In this document: positions 40,054 through 51,300 of the stretch, piece by piece
How the letters are laid out: the number at the start of each line of letters is the position of its first letter
How positions within the stretch are numbered: the stretch's first letter is position 1
The notes under the pieces: generated by a model
Seen by the model: the letters and a program-made list of their open reading frames with translations, nothing else
Told to the model about the DNA's origin: nothing
Databases searched by the model: none
Origin: Conus ventricosus
Taxonomy: Eukaryota; Mollusca; Gastropoda; Neogastropoda; Conidae
Assembly: GCA_018398815.1 (NCBI GenBank)
Contig: CM031616.1
Location: forward strand, 68,603,045-68,667,044
Reading direction: 5' to 3'
DNA length: 64,000 bases
Position numbers and translations under genes: made by a program

Positions 40054-41009
40054 ATGTGTGTGTGCATATGTATGTGTGTGTGTGTGTGTGAGTGAGTGTG
40101 TGTATGTGCTTGTGTGTATGTGTGTGACTGTGTGTGTGTATATGTGTGTGCCAAATGCTTTTGTTCTGGAAGATAGGTAGTATAATTTGAAAAAAAGAAA
40201 AGAAATTAGTACAAAAAAAAACCTGAAGAGTTTTGATTTATTCAAAGGCTGCTACAGCTCAATTTCTTGACACCATTGTCTGTTAAACTTTCTTGCAGAT
40301 TTTTTGTAGTACAATTATCAAAGGCTCAGTGCAATTTTCACCTTGCTGTACAGTTTTGGGAACCTGTCAACTGTCCTTTCATGTGAAAAGGAAACTTTTG
40401 TTTCATATGTAAACTGTGCCATTCAATCTTTGAAGATTGAGTTATTGTGGGATGAATGAGACTATAAACAAAACACTGTGTGCAGAAGTTGCAGTATGAA
40501 TATGTTGTATATTTATAGAAACTGTGTGTTGCAGACAGTTGTGTGAAAATGTTGTACATCAATACAATGTGTATATTTTTATTCAAATTAAAACCAAACA
40601 AATGATTGTAAAAAAAGAAAAAAAAAAGAGTGCAATTAGCGTCATGTAAACATGCAAGGATGTGTTGCATGCCCAAATGAAAGTGAAACTTACAAGTCAT
40701 GAAAACACAGACATATGGGATCATATATTGCTTTTCACGTCACAAAGAAAGGTTTATCAAGTACATAAATCGGAAATGAAATGAGGCAGGGAACAATAAA
40801 CGATAAACAGTAAACAAGTGGGGTATTTTTTGCTCCCATAAGAAAACCTAACACACAGTAACTTTTATTCAAGACTGGCACAGCCTTTTAAACTTGAATA
40901 AAGTCAGACAAATACATGGACGAACAATCTAATAGTGGGGGAAAAAACAAGCGCAGGCCAACAACTGAACTGTCTTCATAGTAATGACTTGGCAAAGATT
41001 TGGACTTAA

Positions 41010-41040
<31 letters not shown>

Positions 41041-44000
41041 TTGAAGATGGAGAAACTGGGAACATGAAATTAAGAAAATATGTTACAGATATGAAAACTC
41101 TTCACTAGCTGCATAAGGGAACCATCGCAATCCTTTTTGAAGGCAGATATATTTGTATTGCCTGCTCCGAGTACATAAATGATAAGAAATTAAGTCTGGG
41201 GGAAAATGTCAAATGGTATAAAACACACAGAGAAATAATCAGAGGGTGTGGAACCCACAGAATATTCAGTAAGGGCTCTGTTAACCACAATACTGTCTGA
41301 TGTCACTGAAGGCAATAACGGACGTCTTGGCTTTACCTTCCTCCATAGCTGTGTCAGTGACAAGTACTTGCCCTGTACATTTCGTAACAGAGTTGGGAAG
41401 GAGTCGTTCACCAGCCAATCACCAATTGCCTAACATGTGGTTTTTCAGAGTGACCAACCAATCACCAAGGACCTATAATGAGCGCAATCGTCCCCATGAC
41501 ACAGCTGCACCACAGATAAAAGAACAGCATGAGCTGTTGCAGAAACTGTTGATGATTATAGTTTATGTATTCATCCAGTTTACAACTCAGGGCAAAGTGG
41601 ATTCATACTCTCTTCAGAAGACTAAGAAAATCCTATACCTCCAGGGAGAATTTTCAGGGATACAGATTACATTGAAACCCAGTTGAGGGGGGGGGGGGGG
41701 GGGGGAGTATACTGAAGGGTTCTGTTGCTTTGCCATGAGGGACATTTTCAGCACCAGATGATTATGATTTTGCTATAATTTAGAAGCTTTCCCTGGGGAA
41801 CATTCTTCTGTCATGGTACTAGACTTGGTCGTTTGGTGATCAGGAGCTGAGGCAAACTGTTTCATCATGGGCATGTTTTGTGTTCGCTAATGACTTTTTT
41901 GTCGGACAGTTGTGTGGCTCATGGTTAAAAAGAAAGTTCAGGTCTTGAGAGTCTGATGGAGATTATAAAATTGAGTGTGAATCACATGCTTCACAGCCAG
42001 TTATCAGTTCATGAGGAGACCTCTGACGTATAATAAATTTGTATTCCCATCCTTTTCCTGACTTTTCTACATGATTTTACTTCACAGAGTTCTGTACCTC
42101 TTTGTAACATGATCTAGAACATTGACATCTGTACATACAGCTTATGTCATTATGGAAGTGCAATCAAACTTATGTCAATGTAATATATAATATATATATA
42201 TAATTTTATATACACACACTATGTATATACATATATGTATGTATGGAATGTACCCTGTCCAGTACATTCTCGTAATGCATCAGCTGTTGAACAGGTGATA
42301 TTCGTGGACGGAAATGGACGCCTGCATCCACGCGCCTTTGGCTTGGCTGCCACTGGGGGTGTTGCTGGACGTTCCCTGTGTGGGCGTGGCCAAGACGCTG
42401 ATCCACGTCGATGGCATCGAGGACAACGCTGACCACAAGGCGAAGGTAGTTGTTACTCCTTCTTCTTCGTTCATGCGATGTCCACTGCCATCATATTGGT
42501 AGTGTTCACAGCTTTATTTTTCCATCTCATTCGAGACACTAAAGGGCCGAACAGACAAGGCTTAACATTTCTAATCAACATTTTTTGTTGTAGTCCAAGC
42601 AGAGGCATATATCAAACTTGTGTACTAGTTAAATAGGGAAAATTAAGTTCCCAGAAAGTGATGACGTCATTTTTGCACAATTGTGTGTGTGTGTTCTCAT
42701 TGTTTGAATATCACCTGACACTTGCGTACAAGCTTTCATGCGTATCTACATTATCTAAAGGAAAATAAACCTAGTCGAGTTTGGTATTAAAAGAATTGTC
42801 GGGAATTTGCCTATTCAGTCATCTCAAAAGCACATGTATTTTTACATTTTTCATGACAACTACTAATTATCAACTAACAGCCCCACTTGTAATGGCCGTC
42901 AGCAATGCCGAACACATTGTTGCCAGACCGGCTTTACACAGATGACATTCAGTTCGCGAGTACAGCACGGTTAGCTGGCTGGTGGGGAGCAGCCTGCAGA
43001 AAACACCCCTTTCCCTGACCTGCATTCACGGCTTGGCCTCTGCAACTGTGGGCGAGCTGTAAACTCCCCTTCTCTCAAAACTAAGTGGCTTGCTCTGAAC
43101 AGCCATGGTTGACATTCTGTCAATGGAGAGGGGATTGGGGGGGGGGGGGGGGATATCTGGTGGTAAGTTGGATGTTGGAGACAGTGTCTGTTTGGGTGAT
43201 CAACTTCTTTCATTGAGTAGGGAAAACAGAGGGGCAGGGGTGGTGAAGAAGACAGAAGAGGGTGGGGTGGTGATGGGGGCTGGGGTAACGTTTCAGATCG
43301 GATTTGAGGGTGACAACCCTGATGAGATGGAAGACGGTTCTTCTCAAAGATGATACTTGGAAAGAACGAGTATTTCCTTTTACTGGTCTTACATGCAGGT
43401 CGATGCACTGAAGGGGTTGGGGGGATGTTCTTGCAGGAAGGGTTTGGGGTTGGCCTTAGTGGAGTGTTGGTGACAATTTGCCCGGGGTGGAATTGAAAAA
43501 TGGTGCCACCTTGGCAGAGCATCTCCAGTCTTTTAATGGGATCAGTGTAGAAACTTTTAATGGGATCAGTGTAGCATCTTTTAATGGGATCGTGTAGATC
43601 TTTTAATGGGATCAGTGTAGCAGATTGAGCAGATCTTCTACTTGATTTTTGATGGTAGCAGTACCACACTCAGCGGCCAACATTGTTACCATTATCAATT
43701 ACATTATTAAGAATTCTCATATAGCGCTTAACTTTGGTTTAGAGCCCAAGCTCTAAGTCTTTACAGCCCTTCTCTTGTTTATACAGTGGGCGGCCTACTT
43801 GGGCAGAGTGGCTGAAGCTGCTGGTGCTACATTGAGTTGTTTCCCTTGTTACTCAGTGAGGTATCACTCGCTGGGTTTTTTCTGTTAAATCTTTTCGTTC
43901 TTTTGGTACGTGCTTTTGTAGCATGTGTACAGTGTCATCTATTCTGATGCCAAAGTGGCCTTCTCTTCCAAAAGTTTGTGATCGGTTTTTTACTTGTGTG

Positions 44001-47000
44001 CAAGATGTTACGTGGGTGCATGGCTGCCTACCGCCCCAGAGTATCCGTATTTGCCCCCCGAATAATGAAATCATGCAGCCTGTCCTGGAATCCACTTTTT
44101 TATTCTATGTCCCGCAAAAAAAAATTCGGGAGAAAAAACAACAACAACAACAACAAAAAAACGAAGTCGAGTTCGTCAGTGATCCTGACTGACCGACTTC
44201 GGTCGTGGCCATCCTGCCCAAATTCCGTCGGAAAAGACCCGAACATTGCCGAACTGACCAGTGCGCATGCGCATACACGGTCTTCCCGAGTTTTGAAAGC
44301 GAGGGAAAAATGGACGCGAAACACGGAAAGCATAAAAATGCCGACGGCGATCTCAACTATGGGTTCTCTCAGAAGAAGAAACGTCAGCAGACATTCTGTC
44401 AAAATTTTACGAAACCTGGCCGTTCATCAAGCGTGGCAAATCGAGACTTACGCTCCTTGTGAAATTTGTGCGTAGTGATTTCCCCCCCCATCGATTGGAG
44501 GATGAAATAACCCGTCTGTCGCCACAGAAAAGCACAAGAAGAACACAAAAATCCGTGAGAGCGAGAAATCTTGTAACATTAGCGGTTTTCTTTCAGCGGG
44601 GCTCAGACGTCAACCAGTCAGGAAACTTTTGATGTCATAAGAGCTGAAACGATGATGGTTGACCTTGCGCTGAACTGAATTTGCCGATGGCTGGCTGGAC
44701 AAGCTAACAGATGCGTTAAATTGATGTTTCCTGACTCGGACATCGCAAAGAAGTTTCAGTGCGCTAGAAGCAAAGTAGCATTGTAGAAGTTGTACACAGT
44801 GTAAATAAAGGTAAGGTTTCACTTTAATTTTGATGTGGTTTGATATGTGCTACCGCTGCATGTGTCCCTGGAAATCAGTCAGTGTCCTGGTTTTGAAAAA
44901 GTATGTCCCTGAAAGAGGCGGAAGGGGGTAGGCAGCCTGTGGGTGTCCACGCCTTAAAACCATTGTTTTTTAGTCTCATTGGAAAGGTTTTTGAGAAAGG
45001 GAGTCAAAAAACAATGTTAACTCTGAGGGAAAATTTCCTATGCTGAAACTGCTGTTAGCGATTCAAATCAGAAACCCCCAAGATCATGAATCTGGCCTCT
45101 ACGACTGAGCTATTTTGGCACCATTTGGTGCTCAATTTTTTTCTCCAGTTTTCTCACTTTGGTTTCGTAGCTTTCTGCTGATTGTAGAGCGGACACTGCT
45201 TGTGCTTTTTGGTGATACATGCAGACAGAAGAAGCAGTTTTTTCGTGTGTGATGTAGTATGGGAGGGATGTTCGTGTGTGTTGCATGTAAAAATGAACTT
45301 GAAGTTGTCAGTATGTCAGATGTGTATCTACGTGTGCTCATGATTTGGGAAATCTTAAGGCATCGATCCCAATCTAGAGCCCCATTCACAGATAGCTGCC
45401 CAAGTGCCACACTGAATGAGTTCTGATCCGTGCTAAAAGAAAACAGGTTTGAAGAACGATGGGGGCACGTTTCCCTTGACGACCAACAGTGGCGAGGTTA
45501 TGGGCATGGCTCTGCGCAGCACGAGGTCAGCCCCCCAACCCCATCTACGTTGCCCCTGGGTCACAAGATCACCCTGCCGTCCGCGTCACCCTGGTCCAGA
45601 AGTGCTGCAGTACGGGATCCTGAACCCACACGATTTGTAACCCTTCCAGACCTTCCTGACATACCTTTTTTTGTTTGTTGGTGTGTGTTCTTTTAAAAAT
45701 TTTTTTTACTACAAGTACATTGCAGAATTTCTCTTGCACAGAGATCCACTTGTCTGGAAAGGCCTGGCCTCAAGATTTTTTGGGAGGGCCAAAACTCACA
45801 AAAACCTGGCAAGAAAATGAAGATGGTGCGGGGAGAAACAGAATGCTGCGATTCCTGCTGCCCCTCCCCCTGTCTTCCCATGGGAGAGAACAAAAAATTT
45901 TTCAGTTTCATTTTTTTTTGGAGAGGTCTGGGAAGGAAGTAGGGGGATGGGGGAGGAGGGTCTTTCTGGAACACCTGTGCCCCTGCCTTTTCTGCTGGTT
46001 CCCTCCTGCATGGTCCAAGGTGACTGCAGGTGCAGTGCCCTTTATGGTCTGTGTGTGTATCACAATTCAAAGGTTTAGCTTGATAAACATGCATTGAAAG
46101 ACTTCTTGTTTGTTTAGAATTGCTGCAAAAGCAGGATCTCTTTACTGGCAGAAATATGGCAGACCTTTTTTTCTGTTTCTGATTTTTTTTTTGCGTGGCA
46201 CTTTTCTTTCTTTTTTTTTTTTTAACTTTTTTTTTTTTTTTTTCAAACGTCCCATGTTCATGCACTCAGTGTGATTTCTGCACAGCTACATCCAGGGTTA
46301 TCTGTCATGATCCTCATGCCAGAAGCCCACAGGGAGCTACGATTGTTGGGAACTATAGTCCCATCATCAAAGAAGACCTTGCATTGATGAACCAGTGGAG
46401 GTGTCAGTATGACTGTTCTATTGGAGCTTTTCCAGAACTCTGACCCTTGAAACGCTGTGCTGATGACAGTGACTTAAGAGTCACGAACCGAGGAATTTTG
46501 ATCCCACGGCAGTTTTTAAACTGCTGCATTAAGTCGCTTGAGTCAAAGTCTTCAAAAGCGTGAGACGGAAAAGCAGAAGAAACAAATTGTGCGCAGCCAA
46601 AAAGCCCGGTCTGTGGGGGGTCTTGTATCTGTAAGCGTGGAGAATAGCGAACCACACTTTTGCTTTGCTGTCTGTAACGCGCCTATAGCTGACCAGTGTT
46701 TACACAACGACTACACACAGGCGTTTCCTTGACTTGGATGTTTAACCGAGAAAAAGCGGAATTGTCTCTGTCCACAACACCCCGTGAGCTATTTTTTGCG
46801 AAGGTTATCAGTGTGGGGAATATCGTCAAGTGCCAGACAGATTCACCATCCTTCGCTTGCCGGAACAAGTGTCTGTTTTAGAAGCGCTTGAATTCTTACA
46901 CATACACGAACGCACGCACGTACGTGCGTGCGCGGCGCGCGCGCGCGTACACACAACACACACACAACACCCCACACACACACACACACACACACACACC

Positions 47001-47269
47001 ACACCCACATGCCCACACGCATGCACGCATGCGCGCGCACTCACAATATGTACATAAAAGCAGAAACTTACCGTCAATACCTCATTATGATTATTAACAT
47101 TACAGATGTGGGTTTAGGTATGAACTTTTACAGCCTGACTAAAGGAAAAAACAAAAAACAAAAACAAGACCAGCGCTTTGACGAAAACTGCTGCAACCCA
47201 AAGTCGACTGTGTGTGTGTGTGTGTGTTTTGTGTGTGTGTGTGTGTGGTGGCGTGTGTGTCTTTTGAAA

Positions 47270-47300
<31 letters not shown>

Positions 47301-47786
47301 GAAAGAGAATGAGAGAGGAATGGTTGGTAAACATGACTACACAAAACATGCACGCAAATTTCCACTTATAAAATCAATAGGGAAGAAAAGAAACATGCAC
47401 AGTGTTTCACCGGCGCGCTGCAAAAACTGAGAGAGAGAGAGAGAGAGATTGGGGGGGGGGAGGGGACTGATGAGAATACATACATAAAGAAACGGACATG
47501 CACGGATACCTTTGTACACACAAAATCAATAAAAGCATGCACAGAGAGAGAGAGGGAGGAGGGTGGAGGGGGAGGGAGGACTGATTAATAAAACATATAT
47601 GAAAAACTTGACATGCACAGTAGCTTTGTACATACAAAATCAATAAAAGCATGATCAGAGAGAAAATGTTTCACTGACAATGGCTTGCATTAACTGAAAA
47701 TTTCTCTCTCCTCTCTCTCCTCCTCCTTCCCCTCTCTCCTCTCTCTCTCTCTCTTTTCTCCCCTCTCACACACACACAAAACACAC

Positions 47787-47819
<33 letters not shown>

Positions 47820-47822
47820 ACA

Positions 47823-47861
<39 letters not shown>

Positions 47862-48312
47862 ACACACTAAAAAATTACATATTTCACGGCACACAGCATA
47901 CGAGTCTGAGGGGGGAGGAGAGGGAGAGAGAGAGAGAGAGAGAGAGTAGAGAGAGAGGAGAAGAAAAGAAAATGAAATGAAACTGAGTGCATGCATGACT
48001 TCACAGAAAAAAAACAGATCACACACACACACACACACAACACAAAACACACCACACCCCACACACCACACACACACACACACAACATATACACGGACAC
48101 GGCATCGAGACTGAGGTGGGTCAGGGAGGGGAGGGAGGGAGAGAGAGAGAGACAGAGAGAGAGAGGGGGAGGAAGGAGAGAGAGAGAGAGAGGAGAGAGA
48201 AGCTGAATTGAAACTGACGTGCATGCATGATTAAAGAACAAAACAAATCACACACACACAACACACACAACACAAAAACACACACAACACACACCACACA
48301 CACACACACTGA

Positions 48313-48354
<42 letters not shown>

Positions 48355-51300
48355 CACACACACAAACGCACACAACAACACACACGCACGCACGCACGCA
48401 AAAACACACACAAACATGTGTACTCACGACCCTTGAAGGTAAAAGCCATGGTTCTGTGTCAATATCCACTTCTCTTTACATAACTGTTCACTATCACTTT
48501 TAACACAACACAAAACTGTCTTGTCTGCACATGTCTCGTGGGTGTGAGTCCTACACTCTCAGATCAGCGGCTTGTGTTACAGAATAGTGTGACACTGACA
48601 GGGCTTTTGCTGTTATCCCCTTCCTCTCTCAAACCGCCCCCACCCCCACCCGTCCCACCCCCACACTTTAACATGAAGTACACTTTGCCCGTTTGAAAAA
48701 AAAATTTTAACAAAAAATATAGTTGATGTTCAGTAGTTACTCTCACTTAATGTAATATTTTAAAACCTATATTATCAATATTGCATAATCTTGGAAATAA
48801 AGGTCAAATTTTTAGCTATTATATACACCATTACAAACATGCAATTCAACTTGTATCAGTGAACATATGTTAACTTGAAAGTAACATTATAATGCTCTTA
48901 CGTTTTATTTGGATGTTATGTACATAATTTTTGTGTCAATTGGGTAGTACTTATGTATGCTTTTTCATTTCAACAAATCTTACGTATATGAATTTTTCTA
49001 CCTGTTCTTCTCGCTCTGAAATGGATGATCTGCAAAAATCTGCTGGGAAACATATCTTAGAATTTTGTTCGTGAAAAAAATATAAAAAATGCTTTGGGAA
49101 GAATGTACAAACTGACAATTACAAACGTTTCCCCGTAACACACAAACACCCCAATGGGTACTACCAACAACACACTTTTAAATTTTAATTTGCCCATAGA
49201 ATATTTGGTAGTGATTGGAATGAAAATATTATTTTAATTATAATAATTTTCACTTATTATTGTTTGCTACTACCATTACTGTTATCAGTGTATTTTTTTG
49301 CTTGTAGTAAAATTTTGTTATCCTCTACGTTTTCCCCTTTAATTAGGCCCACGTTGCTCTACATGCAAAACCCTAGTACATATAAATGTAGCAACAATGA
49401 AGAAATATGTATATATACAACGGTGTAAATACGGCCCTTTACAAATGCTAACTGACTTTTCATTCACAAAAAATTTTTGCCAACGCCTGGCCTACTTCGG
49501 TCAAAGATAGTTCACTCGTAGGGCGTACAGTCTTTGCTTTGGCTAAAACAAGCACATCAGGCCAACGACGCATGTGCGCACAGGCTATTTGTTTTGCCCG
49601 GTCGCAAAGTCTGTCAGAAAGTTTTAATACGAACTTAATTATGGGTTCTCACAGAGAAGACCGAATGCCAGCTTTTGTCACACCTCTCAAGTACTCACTG
49701 CGCTATTGCTCTCCTACAGAAATTATAGTCTAAAACTTCTGTACAGTAAATATAACTAATGATGTTGCACCAGTCTCGAAGCGTCCAAACCCACACAGCG
49801 TCTGGCAGTGCGGTGGCTGACTGGTTAGGGCCTAGCCGGGGTCAAAAGGCAAAGCGTTGAGCGAACTAAATGCAGTGGCTCTGAGTGTGCCGGCGCCGCC
49901 GTGATACTCCTGTGGAGTGAAGACCGTCAGCATTTGCTTCCCACAGCAGTCCCCACATATCTGCCAACTCCAAAGACGTCAACACTAATTCACCATTGCC
50001 ATAGACAGAGGTAGAGTAGAAATTGAAGTCTAAAGACAAACGCAAATTCACCATCGCCCTAGACAGAGGTAGAGGGGAGATTGAAATATAAAGACAACAC
50101 AAAATTCACAATAGCCATAGACAGGGGTTTAGAGTAGAAGTTGAAGTCTAAAGACAAACACAAATTCATAATGGCCATAGACCAGAGGTAGAGGGAAATT
50201 GAAGTCTAAAGACAAACACAAATTCACAATGGCCATAGACAGAGGTAGAGGGGAAATTGAAGTCTAAAGACAAACACAAATTCACAATGGCCATAGACAG
50301 AGGTAGAGGAGAAATTGAAGTCTAAAGACAAACACAAATTCACAATGGCCATAGACAGAGGTAGAGGAGAAATTGAAGTCTAAAGACAAACACAAATTCA
50401 CAATGGCCATAGACAGAGGTAGAGGAGAAATTGAAGTCTAAAGACAAACACAAATTCACAATGGCCATAGACAGAGGTAGAGGGAGAAATTGAAGTCTAA
50501 AGACAAACACAAATTCACAATGGCCATAGACAGAGGTAGGGGAGAGAATTGAAGTCTAAAGACAAACACAAATTCACAATGGCCATAGACAGAGGTAGAG
50601 GAGAAATTGAAGTCTAAAGACAAACACAAATTCACAATGGCCATAGACAGAGGTAGAGGAGAAATTGAAGTCTAAAGACAAACACAAATTCACAATGGCC
50701 ATAGACAGAGGTAGAGGAGAAATTGAAGTCTAAAGACAAACACAAATTCACAATGGCCATAGACAGAGGTAGAGGGGAAATTGAAGTTTTAAAGACAAAC
50801 ACAAATTCACAATCGCCATAGACAGAGTAGAGGAGAAATTGAAGTCTAAAGACAAACACAAATTCACAATCGCCATAGACAGAGGTAGAGGAGAAATTGA
50901 AGTCTAAAGACAAACACAAATTCACAATGGCCATAGACAGAGGTAGAGGAGAAATTGAAGTCTAAAGACAAAACAAATTCACAATGGCCATAGACAGAGG
51001 TAGAGGAGAAATTGAAGTCTAAAGACAAACACAAATTCACAATGGCCATAGACAGAGGTAGAGGAGAAATTGAAGTCTAAAGACAAACACAAATTCACAA
51101 TGGCCATAGACAGAGGTAGAGGGGAAACTGAAACAGGAATTTTCTACAAGAGTGGCAGGTTTAGCCAGAGAATTTGAGAGAAGGTTTTCGGTTTTGTCTT
51201 GTGATGATGGTGATGATGATGATGTTATGGAATTTTCTCTTGGGTCAGGGACTAAATTACAGTGTTGTATGCATACTTTTGGTGGTATATCCCGATGTTG

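Larger units (their letters stand above)
43900..45125 (-). mobile_element. tRNA-derived SINE, type 1, split by a DNA transposon
   Basis: The 3' part (about 43900-44018, GGCCTTCTCTTCCAAAAGTT, GTGCAAGATGTTACG) and the head (44940-45125, TAGTCTCATTGG, GTTAACTCTGAGGGAAAA, tRNA-like region with GAGCTATTTTGG) become contiguous when 44019-44939 and one copy of TGGGTG are removed. More diverged than the 25.5-kb copy. Confidence 0.82.

Noticed and set aside
47766..48309. Frames of 120-150 codons rich in Cys-Val or Ser-Leu
   Set aside because: Pure translations of (CA)n and (GA)n microsatellites.
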